A stretch of DNA of 64,000 nt. Origin: Methanobacteriota archaeon (GTDB lineage: Archaea; Thermoplasmatota; E2; DHVEG-1). Both the position numbers and the translations under genes were made by a program. Numbering within the stretch: the stretch's first letter is position 1; every line of letters begins with the position of its first letter. Positions 28,748-38,856 of this stretch are shown here, in pieces. The stretch spans positions 1-64,000 of the forward strand of contig CAIRCU010000020.1 in the NCBI GenBank assembly GCA_903877165.1, written 5' to 3'. The notes under the pieces are model-generated. The model made no database searches and was not told the DNA's origin. It worked only from the letters and a program-made list of their open reading frames with translations.

Positions 28748-29458
28748 CTACGAGGAGAAGTCGGCGACGTACAGGATCGTGTCGGTAGGGAGGTACCGCA
28801 GCACGATGGTGCCCGAGCAGTTCGTGATCTGCTGCCCGATGGTCACGTTCCCGGTCGGCAGGGGATTGCAAGCACCCGAGCCGATCATATCGATGTTGCT
28901 CCATAGGATAGTCTGAGCGTTCACCGCGGTGACCGTCAATGTCCGGTTCGTCCAATCCTGAGTGAACACGACCTCCGGCGTCGTCGGCGGAACCTGTGGT
29001 TCCACAAACCCTAGGAGGATGCCGACCTTCACCCAGGTAAGGACGCGAATGCCCCAGGTCATGACCCGCCAGAGCATAATCTTCGACTGGAACTGGGAAT
29101 AGAACAACAGACTCGCATAGAGGCGTCCGACCCGATAGTACAACACAAACGTCCACAGCTTCATCAACAGGGTATGATTGGAACTAGCGTTCTTCACCAA
29201 CGAAGCCATCTGCGAAGAGTCCGCACGCGCACTCGCATGGAGAGCTTGTGCGACTTCAGGATGGGCCAGGAGCACCGGCAGCAGCTGCTGCTGGACCGCC
29301 GATGGAAGAACACTGAGCACCTGCTCATCAGTCAACGTCTCAACCATGGTTGCTGCATATGTCGGCTGCGACAGCTGGGTATCGACAGCTGAGGAAAGCG
29401 GAATAAACAACAGGCTTAGTACAACACATAGGCTTCCTACGACCAATAATCTCTTCAT
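28748..29458 (-). CDS. secreted hypothetical protein
   Basis: N-terminal signal peptide MKRLLVVGSLCVVLSLLFIPLSSAVD; no recognised family. Confidence 0.6.
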   Translation of the reverse strand: MKRLLVVGSLCVVLSLLFIPLSSAVDTQLSQPTYAATMVETLTDEQVLSVLPSAVQQQLLPVLLAHPEVAQALHASARADSSQMASLVKNASSNHTLLMKLWTFVLYYRVGRLYASLLFYSQFQSKIMLWRVMTWGIRVLTWVKVGILLGFVEPQVPPTTPEVVFTQDWTNRTLTVTAVNAQTILWSNIDMIGSGACNPLPTGNVTIGQQITNCSGTIVLRYLPTDTILYVADFSS

Positions 29459-29604
29459 AGTTTCTTTTCACCCCATAACCTAAGAGAGGTAACCATATAT
29501 AAAACTGTCTTCAGGGAGGAAACCATAGAAAACAACGCGGGCACCACTCCCGTCGCACCCCGGTCATTGTTTAAATAGGGGAGAGGAATTATCCGCAGTG
29601 AACC

Positions 29605-30639
29605 ATGAAGAACCTTAGGATTGCGGTGATTGGCGTCGGTCACATCGGGACCCAACATGCACGCCATGCGAGCGCTGCCGGCGACCTCATCGCGGTCTGC
29701 GATAGTAAACACGACCGCGCAGACGTCATCGCCACTCAGTATAAGTGTCACGCGTACTACTCCCTCACAGATCTTCTCACCGCGGAGCCGGACCTGGACC
29801 TCGTCTCCGTCTGCACTCCCAACGGCCTCCACGCGGAACATACCATCGCAGCCTTGAAGAAAGGCTGCAACGTGCTCTGCGAAAAACCCATGGCCACTAC
29901 CGTGCGCGACTGCGAACACATGATCCACACTGCGGAGGAAACAAACCATCGGCTCTTCATCGTCAAACAAAACCGATTCAACCCACCCGTCGCCGCCCTC
30001 AAACAAACCATCGCTGAGGGACGACTCGGGAAGATCATCAACGTCCAAGTCAACTGCTTCTGGAACCGCAACCAAGACTACTACCGGGAGTCGGACTGGC
30101 GTGGGACCCTAGACCTCGACGGCGGCACCCTCTTCACCCAATACAGCCATTTCATCGACCTTCTCTACTGGATGGTCGGGGATGTCGACGATGTCAAAGT
30201 CTACACCCACAACTTCCTGCACCATGACACCGTTGAATTCGAAGACACCGGCGTCGCTATCCTTTCGTTCGCATCCGGAGCCCTGGGCGCCATCAACTTC
30301 ACCATTAACAGCTATGGGAAGAACATGGAAGGATCTCTCACACTCTTCGGTGAGAAAGGGACCGTGAAAATCGGCGGTCAGTACCTCAACGTCCTCGAGT
30401 ACCAAAACATCGAGGGGTACACCATCCCCAGCCTGCCCCCGGGGAACCCCCCGAACACCTACGGAAAAGCGCTCGGCTCGATGTCCAACCACGACAAGGT
30501 GTACCAAAACATCGTTGATGTTCTGGTGCACGGCGGCAGGATCGCCACAGACATGCTCGATGGCCTCAAGACCGTCCAGATCATCGAAAAAATCTACAAA
30601 GCAGCAGGAAGGAAACCTAAGGGGAAAGGCGAAAGATGA
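29605..30639 (+). CDS. Gfo/Idh/MocA family oxidoreductase (WbpB/WlbA-like)
   Basis: RIAVIGVGHIGTQHARHAS; NVLCEKPMATT. Confidence 0.9.
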   Translation: MKNLRIAVIGVGHIGTQHARHASAAGDLIAVCDSKHDRADVIATQYKCHAYYSLTDLLTAEPDLDLVSVCTPNGLHAEHTIAALKKGCNVLCEKPMATTVRDCEHMIHTAEETNHRLFIVKQNRFNPPVAALKQTIAEGRLGKIINVQVNCFWNRNQDYYRESDWRGTLDLDGGTLFTQYSHFIDLLYWMVGDVDDVKVYTHNFLHHDTVEFEDTGVAILSFASGALGAINFTINSYGKNMEGSLTLFGEKGTVKIGGQYLNVLEYQNIEGYTIPSLPPGNPPNTYGKALGSMSNHDKVYQNIVDVLVHGGRIATDMLDGLKTVQIIEKIYKAAGRKPKGKGER

Positions 30640-31115
30640 ATAACAAACCAACACTCTTAAAGGCGCAGATTCGGGATGTCATATTCGGAAAGAACGTCAC
30701 CGTCGTCGAGCCTGTGAACCTCTACGAATGCGAAATCGGGGAAAATACCTTCATCGGCCCGTTCGTGGAAATCCAAAGCACCGCGAAAATAGGGAAACAC
30801 TGTAAGATCCAGTCCCATGTCTTCATCTGTTCCCTCGTCACCATCGGGGATTACTGCTTCATCTCACATGGCGCCAAGTTCGTCAACGATTTGTTCTCCG
30901 TGGGACATCCTGCGGGTGGCGATGAGACCATGTGGAAGCCGACGACCATCGGCAGCCATGTCTCCATAGGCACGAATGCCACGATCCTCCCGGTGCATAT
31001 CACGGACCATGTCGTCATCGGCGCCGGTGCCGTCGTGACCAAAGACATCACAACACCAGGGGTTTATGCGGGGAACCCGGCGCGAAAACTCCGATCCTTA
31101 CGACGCGGGGCTTAG
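30636..31115 (+). CDS. left-handed beta-helix acyltransferase (WbpD-like)
   Basis: Hexapeptide repeats IGENTFIGPFVEI, IGSHVSIGTNATILPVHITDHVVIGAGAVVTKDI; ATGA overlap with upstream gene. Confidence 0.88.
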   Translation: MNNKPTLLKAQIRDVIFGKNVTVVEPVNLYECEIGENTFIGPFVEIQSTAKIGKHCKIQSHVFICSLVTIGDYCFISHGAKFVNDLFSVGHPAGGDETMWKPTTIGSHVSIGTNATILPVHITDHVVIGAGAVVTKDITTPGVYAGNPARKLRSLRRGA

Positions 31116-31120
31116 ACACA

Positions 31121-32218
31121 ATGAAAATCCCTCTTGTTGATCTCAAGAGTAACTATCACTCCATCAAGCCTGAGATTGACCAGGCTATCGGCGAGGTCTT
31201 GGAGAGCAGCTCGTTCATCATGGGTCCGTACGTGAAGACTTTTGAGGATCAATTCGCAACGTATACCCATGTGAAGCATGCTGTGGGATGTGCGAATGGG
31301 ACTGCGGCTTTGCATTTAGCGTTGCTTGCCTGCGGTATCGGGAACGGCGATGAAGTCGTGACGGTCCCTAACACGTTTATCGCCACGACGGAATGCATCT
31401 CGTATGTTGGCGGCATCATCCGTTTCGTCGACGTGATCCCAGAGACCGCTTTAATCAATGTGGACCAGGTTGAAAAAGCTATTACGAAAAAAACCAAGGC
31501 CCTCATCGTCGTAGATCTCTACGGTCAGATGCCGGATATGGATCGGCTTCGGGAGATCGCGGTGGCCCACGATCTGGTGTTGATCGAGGATGCTGCCCAG
31601 GCCCATGGAGCCGAATGGCACGGCCGTCAGCCAGGTGCGTATGGGACGGTTGCCTGCTATAGTTTCTTCCCTGCGAAAAACTTAGGATGCTACGGTGACG
31701 GTGGTGTGGTGACCACCAACGACGATGACATCGCGCAGAGGCTGCGGCAGCTGTCGAATCACGGTCGCACGAAGAAGTACGAGCACGAGACCGAGGGGTA
31801 CAACTACCGGCTCGATGCCTTGCAGGCCGCGGTGCTCTCGGTGAAACTGCGGCATTTGCCCCAGTGGACGGAGCAGCGACGAGCCCATGCCCGGTTCTAC
31901 GACGAGCACCTGCCCTCATCACTCGGCAGGATCATCGAGGCGAAGGGCGCGAAGCACGTCTATTACATGTACGTGATCAAGACGACGCAGCGCGACCGTC
32001 TGATGCAGGCACTCGCGAAGCAGGAAATAGAGTGCGGCATCCATTATCCTCTCCCGCTGCATCTCCAGCCCGCGTACGCCTCCCACGGGTGGAGGAAGGA
32101 CCAGTTCCCGGTCGCTGAGCAGCTCGCTGAAGAGATCGTCTCCATCCCGATGTATCCGGAGCTTACTGCCGAGCAGCAGCAGTTCGTGGTGGATTGCATC
32201 AAGAAGACACAGGTGTAG
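31121..32218 (+). CDS. DegT/DnrJ/EryC1 aminotransferase (WbpE-like)
   Basis: MKIPLVDLKSNYHSIKPEID; EDAAQAHGAEWHGRQPGAYGTVACYSFFPAKNLGCYGDGGVV. Start re-placed from 30932. Confidence 0.92.
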   Translation: MKIPLVDLKSNYHSIKPEIDQAIGEVLESSSFIMGPYVKTFEDQFATYTHVKHAVGCANGTAALHLALLACGIGNGDEVVTVPNTFIATTECISYVGGIIRFVDVIPETALINVDQVEKAITKKTKALIVVDLYGQMPDMDRLREIAVAHDLVLIEDAAQAHGAEWHGRQPGAYGTVACYSFFPAKNLGCYGDGGVVTTNDDDIAQRLRQLSNHGRTKKYEHETEGYNYRLDALQAAVLSVKLRHLPQWTEQRRAHARFYDEHLPSSLGRIIEAKGAKHVYYMYVIKTTQRDRLMQALAKQEIECGIHYPLPLHLQPAYASHGWRKDQFPVAEQLAEEIVSIPMYPELTAEQQQFVVDCIKKTQV

Positions 32219-32222
32219 GCCG

Positions 32223-33089
32223 TCACCGGGTTTTCATGTGGGACAGGATGCCATCGCGTAGCTCAGGCTTCTCAAGAGCGAAATCAATGATCGCCTGGAC
32301 GTAGCCGAGCTTGTCGCCGACGTCGTACCGCCTCCCTTTGAAGGCACAAGCGTAGACCTTCTGCGACTTCGACAGGATGTTGAGGGAATCCGCGATCTGC
32401 AGCTCGTTATTCACCCCGGGCTTGGTGTGTTTCATCGCCTCGAGCATCTCAGGGGTGAAGATGTACCGGCCGATAGCCGCCAGCGTAGAAGGCGCCTCCT
32501 GCGGCCGTGGTTTCTCTACGATATGATCCACGAGGTAAAGCTCGTGGCTGGGATCCGGGACGCGGGTGGCAGTCACCGCCCCGTACCGGTCGATCTTTTC
32601 CCGGGGGACGTCTTGGACGGCGATCACCGAGGATTGATACTTGTCGAAGACCTGCAACAGTTGGGTCGTGCATGGGGTCTGTGATACAATGATGTCATCG
32701 CCGAGGAGGACGGCGAACGGCTCCGCGCCTATGTGCTTCTCAGCCGCGAGGATGGCATCCGGGAGCCCTTTTGGGGATTTCTGTCGGATGTAGTGGATGT
32801 TCGCCATCGACGCGATATCCGAAACCAGATGTAGGAGGTCGTCTTTCTTACTGCTCCGCAGATGCATCTCAAGCTCAGGGGATTCGTCGAAGTAGTCTTC
32901 GACTGCTCGCTTCCCGCGCCCGGTTATGATGATGATGTCGTCGAGCCCGGAGTCTATGGCTTCTTTGACCACGTAATGGATCGCTGGGGTGTCGATGATC
33001 GGCAGCATTTCCTTGGGCATCGCCTTCGTCACCGGCAGGAACCGTGTTCCCAGTCCGGCGGCGGGGATGACTGCCTTGGTGACTTTCAT
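32223..33089 (-). CDS. galU: UTP-glucose-1-phosphate uridylyltransferase
   Basis: KAVIPAAGLGTRFLPVTKAMPKEMLPIIDTPAIHYVVKEAI. Confidence 0.92.
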   Translation of the reverse strand: MKVTKAVIPAAGLGTRFLPVTKAMPKEMLPIIDTPAIHYVVKEAIDSGLDDIIIITGRGKRAVEDYFDESPELEMHLRSSKKDDLLHLVSDIASMANIHYIRQKSPKGLPDAILAAEKHIGAEPFAVLLGDDIIVSQTPCTTQLLQVFDKYQSSVIAVQDVPREKIDRYGAVTATRVPDPSHELYLVDHIVEKPRPQEAPSTLAAIGRYIFTPEMLEAMKHTKPGVNNELQIADSLNILSKSQKVYACAFKGRRYDVGDKLGYVQAIIDFALEKPELRDGILSHMKTR

Positions 33090-33091
33090 GG

Positions 33092-34360
33092 TTACCAGCA
33101 CACTCCTTCGTAGATGCGGGCGGTCTTCTTCGCCTGCTCGAGCCGCCGCCCGTCGATCACGATCTTCCCGGTGAAATCAATCGTGGAGAACTCCTCCCAT
33201 TTCGTGGTGATGAGGATGGCGTCCGCGGTCAGGACGTCCTGTGCCTGTTGGCAGTACTCAATGGCGGGGAAGAGCGTCTTGAAATTGTTCATCGCCTTGG
33301 GATCGTAGGCTTTAATGCGTGCGCCTCGCTTCAGGAGTTCTGTGGCAATCGGGATGGCACGGCTGTCGCGGATGTCATCGGTCTGCGGTTTGAACGCGAG
33401 GCCGAGCAGGCCGATAGTCTTTCCCTTCAAGGATGGCAGATGACGCTGTAACAACGGGATGAGCCGTAGCGGCTGGTCATCGTTGACCGTGCGTGTCCCA
33501 GCGATAATCGGTGCTTGCGCATGATGATCGTGGACCCAAGCAAGCAGTGCATCGATGTCTTTGGGGAAGCACGACCCACCCCAGCCGATGCCTGCGTCGA
33601 GGAAGGCGCGTCCGATGCGCTTGTCGTACCCCATGCCCTCTGCGACCTGATACGCATCGACTCCTAGGAGTTTGCAGAGATTCCCGATCTCATTGATGAA
33701 CGACACCTTGGTTGCGAGGAACGCGTTGCTAGCGTACTTAATCATCTCCGCAGCAGAAAGGCTTGTCTCAAGGACCGGGCAGGAGAAATCCTTGTACAGC
33801 TGTCGGAGCGTCTTAGCGGTTGTAGAATCCGAGACGCCGATGACGAGGCGATCGGGTTGAAGAAAATCATTGATCGCACTGCCTTCTCGGAGGAATTCGG
33901 GGTTCATAGCAAGGCCGACATCGACTCCGACGCGTTTGCCGGAGTGCTGTTCGAGGAGCCGCCGTATCTCCGTGTCCGTCGTCCCAGGAACCACCGTGCT
34001 TTTCACGACGACCACGTGCCGTCGAGGTAGCGTCCTCAGCACCGTTCCAATTTGAGTTGCCGTCCTCTGCACATAGGACAAATCGATAGCGCCGTTCTTC
34101 TTCGAGGGAGTCCCGACGCAGATGAACGTGATGTCCCCGGTGCTGATTGCGGCGTCAGCATCCATCGTCGCCTGCAGGGTACTGTGGTATGTTCGGAGGA
34201 TTTCCTCAAGCCCAGGTTCGTAGATGGGGGATCGGCCGCTGTTAATCGCATCAACTTTGGCTTGGTCGACATCCACGCAGGTGACGGTGTGGCCGAGTTT
34301 CGCAAAACACGCGCCGGTCACCAGTCCGACGTACCCTGTTCCGATGATCGTTAGTTCCAT
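33092..34360 (-). CDS. UDP-glucose/UDP-HexNAc 6-dehydrogenase
   Basis: MELTIIGTGYVGLVTGACFAKLGHTVTCVDVD; NPEFLREGSAINDF; GWGGSCFPKD. Confidence 0.92.
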   Translation of the reverse strand: MELTIIGTGYVGLVTGACFAKLGHTVTCVDVDQAKVDAINSGRSPIYEPGLEEILRTYHSTLQATMDADAAISTGDITFICVGTPSKKNGAIDLSYVQRTATQIGTVLRTLPRRHVVVVKSTVVPGTTDTEIRRLLEQHSGKRVGVDVGLAMNPEFLREGSAINDFLQPDRLVIGVSDSTTAKTLRQLYKDFSCPVLETSLSAAEMIKYASNAFLATKVSFINEIGNLCKLLGVDAYQVAEGMGYDKRIGRAFLDAGIGWGGSCFPKDIDALLAWVHDHHAQAPIIAGTRTVNDDQPLRLIPLLQRHLPSLKGKTIGLLGLAFKPQTDDIRDSRAIPIATELLKRGARIKAYDPKAMNNFKTLFPAIEYCQQAQDVLTADAILITTKWEEFSTIDFTGKIVIDGRRLEQAKKTARIYEGVCW

Positions 34361-34386
34361 ATCAGGTGTGAACCTCTTTGAGTTCT

Positions 34387-35328
34387 TTAAAGGTTAGCGT
34401 CCAGGGTGTCCCGGATGGCTTTGCGGACCGCCTCATCGGAGGTGTAGGTCGCGGTCCAGCCGAGGGTGTTCATCGCATTAGGATCGAGTTGGAAGCGGGG
34501 GACGTCTCCTTTCCAGCCGCGGTCCCCGCCGGTGTAGGCGAATTTCACGCTTGATAATCCCATCTCTTCGACGACCATTTCTGCGATTCTGGTTACGGTC
34601 GTGGTGGTGGTGCAGCTCAGGTTGTAGAGGTTGACTTGGTCGTGGCTGTGGGTGTACCCGTGGAGCATGCCGTTGACACAGTCGGTGACGTAGAGGTAGG
34701 GTTTGCATTGTCTCCCGTCCCCGAGGATTTCAAGGGTGTGGGGGTTGGTGTTGAGTTTGGTGATGAAGTCGACGATGACGCCGTGTGTGCCGTGTCGTCC
34801 GACGATGTTGGCGAACCGGTAGATCCAGCAGCGTAGGCCGAAGGTTCCGGCGTAGGCGCTGAGGAGTCCTTCGCCGCCGAGTTTGCCGGCGCCGTAGAGG
34901 GAGATCGGCAGGGTCGGCCCGTAGGATTCCGAGAGCAGGCTGCCAGTGGTTTCTCCGTAGACGACGCTGCTGGAGGAGTAGATGATGTCGTGGATGTGGT
35001 TGTGGCGCATGGCCTCGAGGACGTTATGGGTGGCGATGGTGCCTTGTGTGAGGTCGAGGTCCGTCTGGGTCTCCCCGAGCCTGACGTAGGGGTTGGCTGC
35101 GAGGTGGACGACGAGGTTGTGGCCTTCCATGGTCTTGGTAAGGGCTGCGGGCTGCAGGAGGTCTGCTTCTTTGAGAGTCAGGTGTGGGGAGTGGAGGTGG
35201 GCGGTGAGGAATTCCTTGCGGCCGGAGCTGAGGTTGTCATAGACGGTGACGGTGTGGCCTTGGGCGATGAGGGTGTCGACGAGGTTGCTGCCGATGAATC
35301 CTGCCCCGCCGGTGACAAAGACGCGCAT
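34387..35328 (-). CDS. NAD-dependent sugar epimerase (GalE-like)
   Basis: MRVFVTGGAGFIGSNLVDTL; SLYGAGKLGGE. Confidence 0.88.
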   Translation of the reverse strand: MRVFVTGGAGFIGSNLVDTLIAQGHTVTVYDNLSSGRKEFLTAHLHSPHLTLKEADLLQPAALTKTMEGHNLVVHLAANPYVRLGETQTDLDLTQGTIATHNVLEAMRHNHIHDIIYSSSSVVYGETTGSLLSESYGPTLPISLYGAGKLGGEGLLSAYAGTFGLRCWIYRFANIVGRHGTHGVIVDFITKLNTNPHTLEILGDGRQCKPYLYVTDCVNGMLHGYTHSHDQVNLYNLSCTTTTTVTRIAEMVVEEMGLSSVKFAYTGGDRGWKGDVPRFQLDPNAMNTLGWTATYTSDEAVRKAIRDTLDANL

Positions 35329-35345
35329 GGGAAAATGGCTCCTAA

Positions 35346-35639
35346 GTGCGTGACTTATGGTGTGGCTGTTTAAGAATATTTTCCCGTCATCGTGGGGAGG
35401 TGGTGGCGAAACCTTTTACTAGCTTGGTGGTGTTTCCTGGGGTGGGTCGGGAGATAGTGTCGCCGCGGATTCATCGGAACAAGCTGATGTTTCATTGGAT
35501 TACGAAGCACCATGAGATCGTGGTTGGGTTCATCACGAAGCGTTATGGGAAATGCGAGAAGTGCGGCAAGAGCATCCCTGAGGGCGAGACGATGTGTGAT
35601 CAATGTTTCGCTCGGGATAAGGAAGTGAGCGCGAAATAG
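35346..35639 (+). CDS. small zinc-ribbon protein (start uncertain)
   Basis: KCEKCGKSIPEGETMCDQCF CxxC-CxxC. Confidence 0.5.
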   Translation: MRDLWCGCLRIFSRHRGEVVAKPFTSLVVFPGVGREIVSPRIHRNKLMFHWITKHHEIVVGFITKRYGKCEKCGKSIPEGETMCDQCFARDKEVSAK

Positions 35640-35837
35640 CCGCCCTTTTTTGTTGAATAGGTTTTCTGTTGGGGTGCCGCTCCTGTCTTTTAATGAGAGT
35701 TGTGTTGAACGGAAAAGGGAAAAACAGGATGGCACGCGGTTCTAGTAATGGCGTTTAGGTAGCGATGGTGCCCGCCCATCCTGCCGAGGAACGGGCAGCA
35801 GGGTTGGTATGGTTGATTGAGGATGGTGTTGGGGTGG

Positions 35838-36029
35838 CTATTCTTTTTTGATGTTGACGGCTTTAGGGCCGCGGTCGCTGTCTTCAACCTCGTAGTCCAC
35901 CTTGTCTCCCTCGTTGAGGTTCATGTCTGAGGGGACGGATGAGCGGTGAACGAAGATATCCTTTCCATCTTCTCCGAGGATAAATCCATAGCCTTTGCGC
36001 GAGTTGTACCATTTGATGGTGCCTTTCAT
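35838..36029 (-). CDS. cold-shock domain protein
   Basis: MKGTIKWYNSRKGYGFILGEDGKDIFVHRSSV; upstream TTTAAAT box and GGAGG. Confidence 0.9.
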   Translation of the reverse strand: MKGTIKWYNSRKGYGFILGEDGKDIFVHRSSVPSDMNLNEGDKVDYEVEDSDRGPKAVNIKKE

Positions 36030-36199
36030 TGGGGTGTTCCTCCTTAGATTCGGAGTTGTGTGGTCTCACGGCAACCAGGTGATTTAAAAATCGCATGAGG
36101 CATGTCTGCATGGGCAATTTTCTTAATCAAGCGAAGTTGCGTGATGTGACTCAGGAATTCTCCTTGTGTTTTATATAGGTTTTCATCGTAAGGCCTTTA

Positions 36200-36334
36200 C
36201 ACTACATCGTATTTTTGCATACTGCCCGTCTTGCCGCGAAGACCGGACAACGACCCATAGGAATATGAGGTACGGACCCGGGTGGCGGCTCCCTTCGCCA
36301 GGATGGGTTGAGCGATTGAGACCGACGGTTTTTT
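36200..36334 (+). ncRNA. candidate structured RNA
   Basis: TATA-like TTTTATATAGG at ~36168; nested stems CCGTC(36226-36230)/GACGG(36324-36328), GACCCAT(36252-36258)/ATGGGTT(36303-36309), TGGCG(36283-36287)/CGCCA(36296-36300); T6 at 36329-36334. Confidence 0.3.
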
Positions 36335-36461
36335 CATTGGATTCCTGACAGCCAATCCTTATATCTCCTTAGGGTACACTGAGAGTATCTGCCGAAACCT
36401 CAAAGGGTGAGGCGAAAAAATATTTAAATAAGCCTAGCATCATATATTCCTAAGGAAACTC

Positions 36462-37319
36462 TTGGGGGATACTATGAAGAAACTCATCCTACTCGTCCTC
36501 ATGGCATTGGTGATCCTGTCACCATTTGCAAACGCAGCCATCAGTCCTTCGGAATCAACCGCACAGACCACACCTGCACCCACAGCGACCCCGACGCATA
36601 CCGTCTTCATCGAGGAGGGGACCGCGACGTGGTGCGGATACTGCCCGACCGCAGCCGAGGCCCTGAAGTCGCTCTTCGATAACTCCTCAGCCTACCCCTT
36701 CTACTATGTGGCGATGGTCGCTAACAGGAATTCCATAGCGTATAACCGGTTTGTGTACATGTTCAAAGCGCGAGCCTACCCCACCGTGTTCTTCGACGGC
36801 GGCTATCTTCAGCAAGTCGGTGTCGGCACCACCGTCGATCAAACCGTCAGCATGTACCGAGAACTCCTCATCAACGCCAGCACCAAACGAACCGTCCATC
36901 CATTAGCGCTGAACACCACCGCGGTTGGAAAAGGCGACGCAAAGATCGGCATCACAGTGAAGGTCACCAACACCGGCGACTCCCTGTACGTAGGCGTCTT
37001 GAAATCCTGCGTCACAGAGATCACGTCACGATGGAAAGATGCCCAAGGGCACCCCTACCACTACGGACTTCTAGACATCGCGTTTCGAAGACTCGTCGTC
37101 CTACCCCCTCAAAAATCAAAGGAATTCACCATGACCTGGAACGGGGCGATGAAACACGGGAATCTCACCTACGCTGACATCGTCGACTCCAACATCCTCG
37201 TCATCTCATCGGTCTCTCACTGGCTCCCCCATAAGATCCCCGCTGATGGAACCTACGTCAAGGAGCATTACGCCTTCTTCGTCGACCAGACCGACGCAGC
37301 AACCGTGTCCACCGAATAA
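36462..37319 (+). CDS. secreted thioredoxin-fold protein
   Basis: Signal peptide; EEGTATWCGYCPTAAEAL CxxC motif; FKARAYPTVFFDGGY. TATTTAAATA box upstream. Confidence 0.75.
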   Translation: MGDTMKKLILLVLMALVILSPFANAAISPSESTAQTTPAPTATPTHTVFIEEGTATWCGYCPTAAEALKSLFDNSSAYPFYYVAMVANRNSIAYNRFVYMFKARAYPTVFFDGGYLQQVGVGTTVDQTVSMYRELLINASTKRTVHPLALNTTAVGKGDAKIGITVKVTNTGDSLYVGVLKSCVTEITSRWKDAQGHPYHYGLLDIAFRRLVVLPPQKSKEFTMTWNGAMKHGNLTYADIVDSNILVISSVSHWLPHKIPADGTYVKEHYAFFVDQTDAATVSTE

Positions 37320-37491
37320 CACCCAGGACAATCACCATACGAGGGCCTCGGACCAACGGCCCGAAGACCCTCCAACCCTTTTCTTTCATTGAGTTTCTCC
37401 GAGGAAGACGACAGCTCGCTTCCAGCCCCATCCAGAGAGAAACGACCCTGCGCAGCCCCCCACCGCCTCATCACCTGACGACAACAACATC

Positions 37492-37510
37492 GTCGGGGGT
37501 ATCACCCGAC
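37492..37510. promoter_or_regulatory. inverted repeat GTCGGG-N7-CCCGAC abutting TATA box (TATAAAA ~37514)
   Basis: Perfect 6-bp arms read directly; ATG of the peptidase at 37545. Confidence 0.4.
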
Positions 37511-37544
37511 AATTATAAAAAGAACAAGCATAATAATAGGAATC

Positions 37545-38660
37545 ATGAAGCACGCCTCCGATTCCCTTCTCGTCCCCTGCATCCTGCTCCTCCTCCTTAT
37601 CGGGCCTCTCTCCCTGCACCCGGGCTCAATGGCCGCAAGCGCCACCGCCCTCCCAGCCTCCTTCAGCTGGCGAGATATTAACGGCACAGATTATACCACC
37701 CCAATCAAGGACCAGTCCCCATCACCCACCTGCGAAGCGTACGCGCTCTGCGCCGCCCTCGAAACCAAAGTCCGCTACGCCCTCCATGCCCAGACGACAC
37801 CGGACCTCTCAGAAGCCCACCTCTATTTCTATGCGGGTGGCACGATCGCCAAAGGCTACGTCAACCTCGCGGATGCAGCCAACTACCTCATGACCTACGG
37901 CGTCCCGGACGAAGGCTGCTTCCCCGACCCCCACCGCCCCGCCGACTTCCCCTACAGAAGTCTCGACGGCTGGGAAAACCGCACCACAAAAATCACAGAC
38001 TGGGGATGGGTCACCCACGACAATGAGTCCATCAAACAGGCACTCATCGCCCACGGCCCACTCGCCGTCTGCATCCACTTCCCCATGGACTTCTTCTATT
38101 ATCACAGCGGCGTCTACACCCCCACGTGGGGACAAAACGCGGGTGGGCATGTCGTCGCGCTCGTCGGCTACAACGACTCGCAGGCCTGCTGGATCCTCAA
38201 GAACAGCTGGGGGACCCGCTGGGGAGAAAACGGCTGGTTCAGACTCAGCTACACTGCTGATATCTTCTCTACGTGGTACGGCCCGGACTCCGGCATCATG
38301 TACCTCGGCAACGTGACCGGGAACCTTAACCCCCATGTCCCCATAGTCCAGTTCACCACTCCCCTCAATTACTACACATATTTCTCCGGCCTTTCACTGC
38401 CGACCATACTGAAAAAAATCACTCCTGAGAGGGGTGCAGCTCGCTTCATCGGCCCGGCATCTATACAAGCCACCGCCAGCAACGCGACTAGCGTGTCGTT
38501 CTACGTGGATGGTGTGCTCATGGCGACGGATACCGAGCCGCCGTACACCTGGCAACTGAGCGCTACCAGAGGGCTTCATACATTAGATGCGGTTGCGTCG
38601 GACGGCACCAACCTCTCTAAAGACACCATCGACTTTTGGACCGCGACGACCGTACGGTGA
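37545..38660 (+). CDS. secreted C1 (papain-like) cysteine peptidase with C-terminal Ig-like domain
   Basis: IKDQSPSPTCEAYALCAALE; AGGHVVALVGYN; WILKNSWGTRWGENGWFRLSY. Confidence 0.85.
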   Translation: MKHASDSLLVPCILLLLLIGPLSLHPGSMAASATALPASFSWRDINGTDYTTPIKDQSPSPTCEAYALCAALETKVRYALHAQTTPDLSEAHLYFYAGGTIAKGYVNLADAANYLMTYGVPDEGCFPDPHRPADFPYRSLDGWENRTTKITDWGWVTHDNESIKQALIAHGPLAVCIHFPMDFFYYHSGVYTPTWGQNAGGHVVALVGYNDSQACWILKNSWGTRWGENGWFRLSYTADIFSTWYGPDSGIMYLGNVTGNLNPHVPIVQFTTPLNYYTYFSGLSLPTILKKITPERGAARFIGPASIQATASNATSVSFYVDGVLMATDTEPPYTWQLSATRGLHTLDAVASDGTNLSKDTIDFWTATTVR

Positions 38661-38856
38661 CGCCTCCCCCCCCCCCGCCATCCTTACGGCACCATATACC
38701 TCCTTTTTCACTCCCTGCGACTGGTAAACCGATCGCGATCAATGAACATCCTTGGGAGTCTTTAAAAGGTGAAGATATCCATGACTATAGAGGCATGCTC
38801 TCCCGTCAGAGCCTCGAACGTCATGGACAGCGCTTCGTTTGGTTAGTTGTATCGTC

